From Hesseltinella vesiculosa (lineage: Eukaryota > Mucoromycota > Mucoromycetes > Mucorales > Cunninghamellaceae), in assembly GCA_002104935.1 (NCBI GenBank), contig MCGT01000030.1, positions 248,001-312,000 of the forward strand: a stretch of DNA of 64,000 nucleotides, given 5' to 3'. The notes under the pieces were generated by a model, which worked only from the letters and a program-made list of their open reading frames with translations, searched no databases and had not been told where the DNA came from. Position numbers and translations under genes: made by a program. Below, one piece after another: positions 13,321 to 23,460 of this stretch. Numbering within the stretch: position 1 is the stretch's first letter; the number at the start of each line of letters is the position of its first letter.

Positions 13321-13989
13321 TGGTACTCGGTTAGCAACTGTCTAATAAAAAAGTTGCTAGAAAAAAAAAAAAAAACGACGTCAACAACATTTTTAGGGAG
13401 TCATCCATGATTGCAAAAAAGAAAGTTGCTCACTTTTTCATTTTCTAACTTCTTACCTGGAGTTGTAAAAAGACAAAGAGAAATAAAAATAAGCTGTCAA
13501 GTCGGTCACACCTGATGGGGAGAAAGGAGGGGAAAGAAAGGGAAACGGGGAGAATGGAAAAAAAAAGTTCGACTGTGTTGAAAAAAAGGTACACGGCGGA
13601 GGGGAAAAAAAAAAAAAAAAGAGTAAAAATAAAAAAACGAAGGAGAAAAGCAGTAAAAGAGAAGAAAAAAGAAGTCTCTTTTCAACCATCAAGGGGGTTT
13701 TACCAATTGCAGGTGCCAATACGCGTTGGGATTTGAAAAAAGGGAATGGTATTTATTTTTGGATACCTTTTGCCATCTGCCCTATCACCGCTTGTGTTTC
13801 CAAGCCCAGCCATTGAACCTTGTTTCATCGAGGAAAGCCATAGAAATCTTTTTTTCATTGACAGAATTTCATACAAATGTATTAAGAGAGAAATGCAAAA
13901 AGGCATGAAAATGAGGGTATTTTAAACAATCAACAACAAAAAAGCTTCATCAGGAAAAAAGGAGAAGAAAAGGGGAGAAAGTGCATTTT
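13321..13989. other. Intergenic: chitin synthase promoter side and Bud23 3' flank
   Basis: No gene. The + strand is strongly purine-rich from about 13510 to 13680 (G/A tracts with A runs), i.e. a pyrimidine tract on the coding strand of the chitin synthase about 200-350 bp upstream of its start codon. Tracts of this kind are common in fungal promoters; no specific factor site can be assigned. Confidence 0.45.
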
Positions 13990-15100
13990 TTAGAAACGCA
14001 CCTTGCGTTTTCTTCCAGTGTATTTGGAGTCTCGAGCCACTTGTTTTTCACCACGGTCTCGGGCAATGCCTTTCTTGCGCATGATCCATTGCTTATCCTT
14101 GATGTTTTTGGTGGTCCGGCGTTTGTGGTGTTTGGCGCGACGGCGTTCATAGGCAATGGACCGTTGATCGTCGGGATGCATTTCCCCATTTTCACCCAAG
14201 GCTCGGGGCATATCATTGCGCACGCCGGTTTGTTGACCAGCAAAGAGACACAAGTAATATTTCTTGGCTTTTTTGGAATTGGGGTAGTCCACAAGCAAGC
14301 CACCTTCAAAACCACAGCGGGTGGCAACGTCGGTGATCATTTGGATCTGATCATCGTTTTCGGGATAGAATTGAAACACAGCTCGGGCACCTTTGCGCAA
14401 GGAGGCATACAACGTGGAGAAGAAGCGATGCATCCGAGCTTTGGGTCGATTCACTTGTTTATCAGCATTACACAGCCACTGCAGCACGGAGATGCTAAAC
14501 AGGTCCCGATCAGTTCACAAAAATCGCCCTTTTTCCAAAAATAACCCTTTCCCGGGTATTACCTGATCGCTCCATCAAATGTGCCGGGCCGGAACGACAT
14601 GCCTTGACCGGCGTCTTGTAAGAACAAATCACCTTCCACTTCGCGTTCCAACGCCACCTCTAAGAAAAGAGGAGATCCGTCAAGCATTGGGTTTCATTCG
14701 GAGTCCTCCTCAAGCCTACCTAGCATAGATGGGGAGATATCCATGCCGACCCAAGCATGGCCTTCTTCTTCAAGAATTTCGCCACTCAGGCCAGAACCAC
14801 AGCCGATATCCAATAAATAGGCTGGACCGGGGGGCAAATTTAATAATTCCAAAGCACGATACGCCATGTCTGCTTGAATAGAGGCAATACGAGAACTAGA
14901 ATGGAAAATGTCAGTTCTGATCGTTTCAAGATCGGTAGGGAGTGGTGGGTGTACTTACTTGTCAGTGTATTTTCTGGCCTCGACATCACCATAAAACTAC
15001 AAAAAAAAAAAAGGAGAGAGCGAGAGAAGATAAGCATTCATCCATGTCATTGCAAAACACTTACGATTTCGGGTGGGGCAATATGTTCAGGGCGAGACAT
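13990..15100 (-). CDS. bud23: 18S rRNA (guanine-N7)-methyltransferase Bud23
   Basis: Methylates a guanine in the decoding-region helix of 18S rRNA during late 40S biogenesis, with Trm112 as partner. Exons 15100-15065, 14996-14959, 14895-14720, 14659-14563, 14494-13990 join in phase to 283 aa, the usual length. The N-terminus [12 protein letters not shown], the SAM-binding motif LLDIGCGSG in exon 3, the DISPSML block and [14 protein letters not shown] [10 protein letters not shown] in exon 5 are diagnostic. The C-terminus is the conserved basic tail rich in RRR/KRK, a likely nuclear/nucleolar signal. Five exons in 850 coding bases. It diverges from mitochondrial uS13 across 214 bp, pairing two ribosome-related genes. 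Confidence 0.96.
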
Positions 15101-15314
15101 CAGTTCGTTTTCAATAAAAAAAAAAAAGAAAGGGAATCCCAAAAAGAAAAGAGACAAAAGCGCTGCGACTGCAAAGAAGAAAAAAAAAAAAAGAGTGGCT
15201 TGGAAGGAAAAGTAGCTTTTTTTTTGTCCGCCAACCCCATTTGGGTCTTGGGCAAGTGCCCTTGCTTACTTTCTTTGTTGTCTCCCCTTTTATCATTCTT
15301 CATCCTGTAGAGAA
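15101..15314. promoter_or_regulatory. Divergent promoter Bud23 / mitochondrial uS13
   Basis: The start codons of two oppositely transcribed ribosome-biogenesis/ribosome genes are 214 bp apart, so both promoters and 5' UTRs must fit here. The sequence is A-rich with two runs of ten or more A and no clear TATA box. Shared regulation is inference. Confidence 0.5.
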
Positions 15315-15752
15315 ATGCTTCACTTGCTAGGTGTTAATTTACCCGATCGTAAGATCGTTGGGTAAGTGTAGGACTGGATGATAAGACTGGCTCATTCATC
15401 CTCTTCTTCTTTTTGCCACCTCAGCACGGCATTACAATATTTTTACGGCATTGGCGAGCCCACGGCCATGAAGCTTTGTGACCAATTGAAAATCCCAAAG
15501 ACGATCCGAGTAGCTGAACTGACCGAAGCCCAAGTCAATGACCTGACCAACACATTGTCCACGATGACCATCGAGTCCGACTTGAAGAGACAAGTACGTG
15601 AACATGTCATGCATCACCGTAACATTGGCGACTACATTGGACGACGACATGCCATGAGTTTACCGGTGCGTGGCCAGCGTACACGAAACAATGCTAAAAC
15701 GTCAAAGAAGCTCAACGGTCGCTGGGTCCAACGTCGTGGCTTCACTGCGTAA
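15315..15752 (+). CDS. Mitochondrial small ribosomal subunit protein uS13m
   Basis: Component of the mitoribosome small-subunit head, contacting initiator tRNA and the large subunit. Exon 1 15315-15361 and exon 2 15425-15752 join through a split Gly codon into 124 aa, matching bacterial S13 plus a short N-terminus. The protein starts MLHLLGVNLPDRKIVG and shows the S13 features YGIGEPTAMKLC, the RRHAMSLPVRGQRTRNNAKT block and a basic C-terminus. The organellar assignment rests on bacterial-type sequence in a eukaryotic gene. There is no cleavable presequence, as usual for this protein. Converges with the Vps17-like gene, 230 bp away. Confidence 0.93.
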
Positions 15753-15982
15753 GCACACCTTTTTTTTTTTTTTTTTTTTGTGCACTCACCCTTTCTTTTA
15801 GCTGGACACAACCTCAAAGCCCTTTGCAACGCTTTTTAGATCAACATTCCCTATAGACACCTCCTTTTTTTGTATAGCCCCCTCCCCTTCATCCGAAAGA
15901 ATAGAAGACGAACTGCGCTTCTCCATTCCCTCCTTCCAAATAAAAACCAAAAAGCAACATTCAATGACCACTTTATCGAGAA

Positions 15983-17861
15983 TCATGACGACCAGCCAAA
16001 GTGGGTGGATTTTCGGAAGCGATCGTCATAAGACAACGACACGCCCGGACGGCGGTCATGATGGGAGGACGAGGCTGAGACAGGTACGGTTGAAGTGATG
16101 ATGGTGTGAATGGGCAGCGTTGTGACTCTGTTGCCAGTCAAAGGGTCGACTTCCTGATCATGATCCTCCTCGTCCACTTCTTCATCGTCGTCCTCGCGTG
16201 ATCGCCAAGTAGGTAAAGAGGCCGAGGATTGCAAGGTACGTTGAGGCGGGCTGGTATTTTGCTGGCGGGTTTTTGGCCGCCGTTGCTTCTTGGTATGGTC
16301 AACAGGGTCTTGCTGATAGATGGGGGTGGGCATGGTCAAGGAAGAGTGGCGGAGGGAGGAGGGTTGCAGGAGCTGGATGTCGCTCAGGGTTTTTTCCAGG
16401 GCCTGCAGCTTGCCTTTTTCATACCGCAGCTGCAGTCGGGCAAAGGAGGTCATGCTGGTCAATAGATCGTGTGTTTTCTGACCTTCAAACAGCCGCATTT
16501 CTTCCTTGACATTGCTCTGGCAGGTATCAAATTCTTTCTTGTGTTCTGCTAATGCGTCGGTGGCCTAAGGACAACGTCAGATCGCGCGCTACTTTACCTA
16601 TTTTTTTTTTTTTTTTTTACCTGTTGTTCCTCGGCCAGCGCCGCCTGTACTTCATTGGCATGGAGCCCCATCCGTAATTTCAAACGGTCTGTTCTATCCC
16701 GTTTCCTGCTTCGATTTTTTGCACTTTCGACATATTCCATCAATCGCTGCGTTCGGGTGTTGAAGATCGTCTAAAAAAGGGGGCATGAGCTAAAGCAAGC
16801 TGTTGTTCGTCAGTTTACCTTGAGCCCGTCCATGCTATCCTTGTAGCCTAACACCACATCACCATATTCCATGGCTTCTTCTTTACCCTAGGTCATAAAA
16901 AGGAGAAAGTGAGTTCATAAAAAAAAACCGACCTATCCTTTTTACCTGGCGGGTGATGAGGAAACCTAGCTCATCCATCAACATGCCAAAGAGCTGCATT
17001 TTTCGATCCAGAGCCCGCTGTAAATCTTTGTAAGAAATGCCTTCGCCAAGTTGATATTTGCTTTGGGTGGTTTCAATGAGGGTATCGCCCAAATCCGTCA
17101 ATGTGTCAGCCAAACCTGGGTCAAAGGAAATGAGTTTCATCTGGCCGCAAGGATTGGCTATTACCGTCGCGCAGTTGGATCACCCGTTCTAGGGACTCGG
17201 CCATGGCACCAAAATAAGACTCGAGCATCAAAATGTAAATTTGATGGCGATGAAACAGTTCATTCTCATCGCCTTCCACGGGTTCCATGACCTTGTACGA
17301 GTGAAATTTGGCTCGGGTAAGTTTGGAAGGCGGCTGAAGCGTAAAAAAGACAAGACACCTTTGGCCCGGCTGACTTGAGCGGGTGACTTTTTTTAATAGA
17401 TGAGTCAATGTCAACCTGACAAGCGCTCTCCTTACCATGTCATTGGATAAAAAGTGAACAAACGAAGGGTAGTTGTAAAGTGGGGGGCGTTGGATTAGCT
17501 TTTCAAAATAGCGAGCGACCTGCAACCGTTTCCGCTCGACGTAATCTTGGTCATCCATCATGTCTGTCTTTGGTGGTTCCGGTAGAGCAGGGATAAACAC
17601 AGTGGACAGTTGACCCAGTTGTTCATGTAGCCAAGCGATTTGTTGGAAAGAGCGGAAGACGGTCGGTTGGATGGTGGCGTGTTGTTCCAGATATGCCTGC
17701 TGATGCTAAATTATATTAAAAAAGTGAGTGGTGACAGCGAGAGATACCATGAAGCTATTACAGTCCCACCAAGAATAAGTTTAAACTGGATGGAATCGAC
17801 GGAAGCTGCAGCTTCCGGCACCAAAAGCTCCAAACCATGCATGGGAATGATAAAAATGAAA
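15983..17861 (-). CDS. PX-BAR sorting nexin, probable retromer subunit Vps17
   Basis: Vps5-Vps17 dimers bind PI3P on endosomes and tubulate membrane for retrieval to the Golgi. In-phase exons: 17861-17762, 17705-17436, 17333-17165, 17115-16946, 16887-16819, 16770-16621, 16564-15983, about 470 aa. The PX half shows VFRSFQQIAWLHEQL, FIPALPEPP and ERKRLQVARYFEKL; the IPALP motif in this position fits fungal Vps17. The BAR half is helical and charged (LMEYVESAKNRSRKRDRTDRL, LRYEKGKLQALEKTL), followed by an acidic Asp/Glu patch. The first coding exon is unresolved: an ATG at 17978 opening MSMEPDQ with a weak donor, or an ATG at 17935 read through a T run, are both possible. Another sorting nexin (Snx41/Atg20 class) is the main alternative. 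Confidence 0.7.
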
Positions 17862-18417
17862 CTGGGGAAAAAAAAAAAAAAGAGAGGAACGGAGTCGCGG
17901 CAGCTTCTTTTTTTTTTTTTGATTTTGTCAGCCAATCAGCGCTGGATGACAGACTGGTCTGGTTCCATTGACATCACACCTTTGGAGAGCAAGGACAAAA
18001 AATAAATGAAGAAGAGTTGTTGTCATGTTACTGTTTGGCGTCTTTCATTATGACCAATGCTTTATGCTTGCATGCCTAACCAAGGGAAAGACTCATGGCA
18101 AGGCGGACTTCTGATTGGTTCAAAGTCAAGAGTAAAGAAAAAGAGGGAGTCTCAAAATCGCTCATTTTTCCACGGTCCTGTGATGTCCTTTGTACATTAA
18201 AAAATCAGAACAGTTTATTTCTTGATATATGTACACAGCAGCTTTCAGAAATACAGTCAGCAAAAAGGAGGGGGGCAAAACAAAATAAAATAGGTATGTA
18301 CATGGCTAAAATACAAAGAGGGAAGAGGCGGAAGGAACTTGAAAAAAAAAAATTACAGGGGAAAAAAAAAATACAATTGGGAAGAAAGAGGCCCGTGGGG
18401 AGAAGGGGGGGAAGGGA
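17862..18417. other. Intergenic, Vps17-like 5' side and cyclin 3' flank
   Basis: About 550 bp with the uncertain first exon of the sorting nexin near 17935-17980 and, from 18000 on, A-rich sequence likely belonging to the cyclin 3' UTR. No other gene is visible. Confidence 0.45.
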
Positions 18418-19006
18418 TCATGGTTCCATGGCAGCTTCGATCAGATCCATTTCTAATAGGTTACCATGAAGAGCTAAATAATCTCGGATGCCTTGTACAT
18501 CGACATATAAATCATATTTGATGAGGCCGAGAAAACTACGTTCCATGTGATTGATATCTTTGGGCGAATAGACGAAATTAGTGACCTCGGTGATGGATTG
18601 GCAGGTCAAGGCAGTGCCGGTTTCGGAGAGGAATTTACTGGCTGTGAGGATGGCGGCCAAGAAGAGTCGATAAGGGGTATCGCCATCACCTCGAGCATGA
18701 GGCGGAAGCTTTGTTTTTAGCCGTTGCAGGTAAATCAGTGAAACTAGGCAAACGCAGGGCGGCAGTTGGCTCTTTTGCACCACGTTATCAATGAATTCTT
18801 GGAGGGGCGGTAATCGATCGATATGTGTTGATTTCTTATTTGAACAAGGCAATATCGACGTCGCTGTATTCGTTGTGAACGCTTAGAAAAGAAAAAAAAC
18901 AGTGTCAGCCTCGCTTTGACCGGCTTTTACCGGGCATTCACTTACATAAGAGTGCTTTTGGGCTTCTTGAGCATACGGTAGGAGTCATCATGGTCATTGA
19001 CATCAT
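18418..19006 (-). CDS. Pho85-type cyclin (Pcl family)
   Basis: Regulatory subunit of a Pho85/Cdk5-like kinase. Exon 1 19006-18946 and exon 2 18881-18418 give 174 aa. The exon 1 frame is set by phase: the in-frame start series MMSMTMM at 19006 is needed, while the ORF reading MLKKPK is out of phase with exon 2. The cyclin box contains LPPCVCLVSLIYLQRLK, then RLFLAAILTASKFL and MERSFLGLIKYDLYV, the typical Pcl layout (compact, no destruction box). It resembles the Pcl1/2/5 side of the family more than Pho80, judged from memory of the motifs. The window also encodes Pho81, an inhibitor of Pho80-Pho85; a functional link is possible but not shown. Confidence 0.85.
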
Positions 19007-19427
19007 TTTTTTTTTTAAAAAAAAATAAAGAGAAACGAGGAAGAGAGGAGAAAGTGAAAAGAGAGGGAGACAGTGAAAAAAATGCATCCGCATTTTGGTT
19101 TGTCAAAATAAAAAATGTTTCCGTCTCGGGTAGTTCAAAGGGAAGACAATTGCCCTCTTTGTCAAAAGCGGGGGCCACATGAACACCAATCAAAAGCTTC
19201 TCACTTATCATTATGGAATTTTTTACTAGACATGTGTCTCTCATCATTGATCGTTTATCCGTCACACCAACCCTCTCTTTTTACCCTTTTTGTGCAATCT
19301 CACTAATTTTTATTCAACCAAGTAAAAAATATACTCATAAGCAAAATTGTTTCCATGGCCTTCACGCCGCTTCCTTGTGGCTTCCGAAGCTTATCAAAAG
19401 ATCATGAAAATCGGACCAATGAGAGTT
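19007..19427. other. Intergenic, cyclin upstream / Isu1 downstream
   Basis: About 420 bp, A/T-rich with an A run directly before the cyclin start. Nothing gene-like is visible. Confidence 0.4.
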
Positions 19428-20053
19428 CTAGTTGGATCGCTTTGTTCGCTTGCTGTTGTAGTCTTTGATAGCACTCTTGATAGCATCTTCGGCAAGCACT
19501 AAAAAAGGTTGGCCCGAGAATAAACAAATCATCTGTCATGTGCCACCCCAAGCCCGCAAAAATATAAATTTTTAGAATACTTACTGGAGCAATGCAACTT
19601 GACAGGAGGAAGACACAGTTCTTTAGCGATTTCTGTGTTCTTGATTTTTCCAGCTTCTTCCAGAGTCATGCCCAACACACGCTCGGTCATATAACTGCTC
19701 GAGGCAATGGCTGATCCACAGCCAAACGTCTTGAATTTCACGTCGACAATCTTGCCAGTGTCGTCGTCCACCTTGATCTGTAACTTCATGACATCGCCAC
19801 AAGCAGGCGCTCCCACCAATCCTGTACCAACGCCTTGTTCGTTTTTGGGGAATGAGCCCACATTACGAGGTCGTTCATAATGATCAATCACCTACCCATC
19901 CAAAAAAAAAAAAAAAAAAATCGTAAACATCCCTCTTTTGATTTCTCTTCTCGCCAAGCCTTCGTGATCTACCTTTTCGTGATAGTTTCGCACAAGCATG
20001 GGTCGTACTAATGACCGCGAAGGCTTGATAGATGCAATGGTTGATCGTAACAT
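19428..20053 (-). CDS. isu1: Mitochondrial Fe-S cluster assembly scaffold Isu1/IscU
   Basis: Scaffold on which Nfs1-Isd11 builds [2Fe-2S] clusters in the mitochondrial matrix. Exons 20053-19973, 19891-19585, 19498-19428 join to 152 aa, the normal size. The first exon encodes a basic, Ser/Arg-rich presequence (MLRSTIASIKPSRSLVRPML). The mature part starts NYHEK-VIDHYERPRNVG across the first intron. All three cluster cysteines are present (PACGD, FGCGSA, LHCSS), as are the catalytic Asp of CGD and the LPPVK loop recognised by the Hsp70 chaperone. The last exon encodes the conserved helix LAEDAIKSAIKDY. Confidence 0.97.
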
Positions 20054-20225
20054 GGTATACTTTTTTTTTATATATTCAGAACAGAAAAGAAAAACAAACA
20101 ACACTTTTCCAAGGGGCGGCGGCTCCTCTACCTGATTTTTCTAGACTCCGACTTTAGTGTCGTTGAATGGTCTGTAGGCGTTATGAAATGTTTATTGATA
20201 TCAGCAAAAAGCGAAAAGGACATGC

Positions 20226-20908
20226 TTAGATGTTGGAGGGGTAGAGCATCTAAAAAGAAGAGAGAGTGAGTGACAAATCGACGGTTGGAGATGCTTAACA
20301 CTTACAACACGGACGGCGTTACCAAAAGACTTGGGAGGCAAGTTGTTACGGAAACGGGCCTTGACGACACCGTTGGTGCCATGGGCACGAGCAATACGAC
20401 CCCAGATCACACGGACCTTGGAACCGTTCTTTTCCTTCTTGGCACGGTAGACATAGGCCACACGCTTGCCAAAGTAGAATTGAGCATCCTTGGTGGTTTG
20501 GACACCTTCGACTTGGAGGAGGGAAACATTGGGGTTTTGGCTGCGCTTGGCACGTTCGTAACCCAACACACGGCCCTTGGCGTAAAGACTACAAAAGCGA
20601 AAAGCTGGTCAGAGGCGCATTTCTTTCCATTTGGCCGAAGCATCTTTTTTCTTTCTGTAGGCTGTTTCATCGATGCACCCAATGACAATAGAGAGTAACG
20701 TAGATGACGACATTTAGTTTCGTCGATGAGGCATGGACGAGGCATCCATCAAATGGAAACCATAGCATCTTGAGTCCTCTTTAGAAAGGTCGCTCCATCC
20801 ATCCGTTGATACTATCCATCCATCCATCTGTGATGCCATCGTCGTTCACTCTTGTCAGGGATGCATCGCTGTTGGCGTAAAAAGGCATGTTGCTTACCGA
20901 TCGCTCAT
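20226..20908 (-). CDS. rpl33: 60S ribosomal protein eL33 (L35Ae)
   Basis: Large-subunit protein binding near the tRNA exit region. Exons 20908-20898 (11 nt), 20588-20306, 20249-20226 give 105 aa, the standard length. The reading is [20 protein letters not shown], then [21 protein letters not shown], the [19 protein letters not shown] block and the C-terminus AVRVMLYPSNI, all classic for eL33. The first intron (309 bp) is far longer than the window norm, as often seen in fungal ribosomal protein genes, and contains short CATC/GATG tandem stretches (20790-20830). Divergent from NDC1 with 217 bp between start codons. Confidence 0.97.
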
Positions 20909-21125
20909 GGTGATATAAATGAAGGAAGAGGAAGAAGGGAGAATAGAAAAAAAAGTGAAGGCCCGCTTTTACTTTTTTTTTGTGAAGCTGCCATCGGTCG
21001 GCGTCTGAATATCAAAACAGCAGGAAAAAAAAAAAAAACAACTGTTCACCTTTTCCCTACCCCTCTTCACTTCTTGATCCTCCTGTTTCTCTCTTTTTCT
21101 CTTTTGCTAATTGCTTACAGGGACG
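20909..21125. promoter_or_regulatory. Divergent promoter eL33 / NDC1
   Basis: The 217 bp between the two start codons must hold both promoters. A CTTACAG ending at 21120, just before the NDC1 ATG, looks like a 3' splice site and suggests a 5' UTR intron. No TATA box is evident. Confidence 0.45.
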
Positions 21126-23272
21126 ATGGGATCGACATCATCTCCGACAGAAGAAAGAAAAACATATAAAGATGTTTACAACAGTCGTTACCACGCCATC
21201 ATGATGCGCATCATCGTGACGCTTGCCATCACGTCTTGGGCTGTTACTACCTTGTTTGCGCTTCGTCCCTCCAATCTCTTTCGTAAGACTGATTCACCTT
21301 CTTATCTCGATCTCACGTTCCTTTGATCTAGATGTCTTCACTCTTCCCTTTTCTACTGGCATTGGCTCCCTCTCCTTTGCCATGTTTTTCTTTTCGTCCG
21401 TCCTCGCCATTGTCAAGACTTCTCAGCTGGCATGCAAGTGCTCCTATTCTTCCCATCCAATGAATCCTAATCTATTTTTTTATACAGTATGGAAACCACG
21501 ATATCTCAACGGCATCTCTGAGCTCACGGCTTCCATTCGAAACTTGGATCACTGGCTCGTCACATTTGCCTATGCGGCCATGTCCTGCCTGTTGATCAGA
21601 TGCTACTTTCTTAGTATTATCAACGATGGCTATTCTTCCCAACTGTTTACCTATCCACCAGGGTAATTGCCAATCCCTCCTTCGACAACACGATCACTGA
21701 CTCTCGCTTTCTCTTTTAGTTATCGAACATTTGTAAGAGAAATGAATCAGGAACAGCTCTTTGTCATCTATTTCTCCTTGCTGCTTGGTATCTTGTATTC
21801 CTACAGACGCTTATTGCTGGATTGCAACATTCTTAGACTCTCTCTGGTCCAAGTAAAAAAAAAAAAAAAAGAAAAAAAAAGTGTGCAAGAAGAAAACTGA
21901 CTCGCTTTTTTTTTAGCCTCCCACCTTGACGGTGCTTCACCAGAACCTGCGTCCAATGGCCAAACAATCGATGCATTATACCTTCCATATTCTCTGGATT
22001 TCATACTTTTCCTTCATCATCTTCAATCGCGTTTTTTATTCCTTGGCTGCTCACCTGTCTGCATTCGTTTTTGGCCATATTCTCGTGTCGCCGGTCATCG
22101 GCTTCCACTGGTACAATCTCCTGTTTATCTTTCGCGTTTACCTGGCTGGTGTCTATGTCGTGTACGGGTGGGAATGCGTCGATGTCCTCGTCAATGCTGC
22201 CATGTCACGCATGCCCATCGCCTCCTCCCTGTATGCCCCCACTACGTTAGAATGCCTCCACAACGGCATCCAAGACTCCTCCGACAGCTTTGTCCGATCC
22301 ACCGCCCTGGCGGAGCTGGCGGTCATCTCCATGAAACAAGCAAAACAGCGCAAGAAGATCTTTGCCGATACCGACACCTGGGGCAGTTTGTCCAAGGCCC
22401 TGATGGACGACCTTGTCAACCTGTGCACCCGCATCAAGGACGAATACACCTCTACCTTGCCAGTCACCACCAACAAGTTTGTCCTTCGCCCCCACATCGA
22501 AAAGAAACCCCCTCCCTCCATCTTCACCACTGTCCTTCTCAAAGAAGACGACTCCATTTTTTACCCTTATGACGACGAGGAAGACAATCATGAGCTAGAT
22601 GACCGCTTGACCGCCTTTGACGCCGACGACATCCCCCATCACTTGCCCACCGACCTCATTGACGCCGAACCCTTTCTTCCCGATAACCCAGCCACTGCCT
22701 ATGTAGCCAACCTCTATCACACACTCTCCCGTCACTTCTTCAACTTGAAACATGTCAAGCGCCTGACAACCATCACCCGAGAACAAAAGATGCGAGCCCT
22801 GCTCTTTGACACGCCCGATCAAATCCACATTGTGCAAGGTAAGAACGGATCTTCTTGTCTTGTGACCTGCTGCTTATATTTTATATTCTTAATAGCCCTC
22901 GGTGCCTTGTCAGCAGCATCTTTGAAAGAAGACGAGCTAGGCTACGTACAATTCGATCTTGCCAAAGTGCTAACTGTCTTGCTGGACACCATCAAGCAAC
23001 TAGAACGATTGGCGACATCTCCGCCTGCACCCTACATGGCTTTGCCATCCATCTATGACCTCGCTTCTAGAGCCATTCCCGAAGTCAGCATGATCACGAG
23101 AGGTAAAGCAATGAGCCCTTGTTTATGTGAGCAACCATCGCTCATCTTCTCCCCCTCTGTCCCTTTAGCTCTTGAAGATGCCATCTTAGGCATCGTCCTT
23201 GAAGTCGGCTCAGATATGAAATTCATTCGATTGGACAAGAAACATCGCTCTCAACTTGCTTCGTACACATAA
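21126..23272 (+). CDS. ndc1: Nuclear pore transmembrane protein Ndc1
   Basis: Anchors nuclear pores (and in fungi the spindle pole body) in the nuclear envelope. Exons 21126-21282, 21332-21433, 21488-21662, 21720-21852, 21917-22838, 22896-23102, 23169-23272 give 599 aa. Six or so membrane segments fall in the first half (e.g. IIVTLAITSWAVTTLFAL, FAMFFFSSVLAIV, LFVIYFSLLLGILY). The soluble C-terminal half carries the family block LGALSAASLKEDELGYVQFD, and the ends DLASRAIPEVSMITRALED also fit. Intron 2 (21434-21487) uses a GC donor (T|GCAAGT); phase requires it. Start chosen at 21126 because sequence just upstream looks intronic. Sec12 follows in the same direction 188 bp on. Confidence 0.88.
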
Positions 23273-23460
23273 CCCACCCTCCTTTTTTTATTATCTTATT
23301 TCATGACTACCCCTACCCACATTTCACTTGATCCCCTCTCTTTCTTGCATAAAAACAATTGAACCATCCACACGCTTAAGGAAACCTGACAATCGGGCAA
23401 AAAAGAGCGGATCCTTTTTTTTTCCCTTTGTTTTTTCGCTTTTGTCTCGCAAACCACATC

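Noticed and set aside
18942..19265. 107-codon minus frame ending MLKKPKSTLM as the cyclin start
   Set aside because: Its phase does not match cyclin exon 2; the overlapping frame starting MMSMTMM does.
20589..20897. Intronic snoRNA in the long eL33 intron
   Set aside because: A GATGA-like and a CTGA-like box occur but not in the right order or spacing with terminal pairing, so a C/D snoRNA is not supported.
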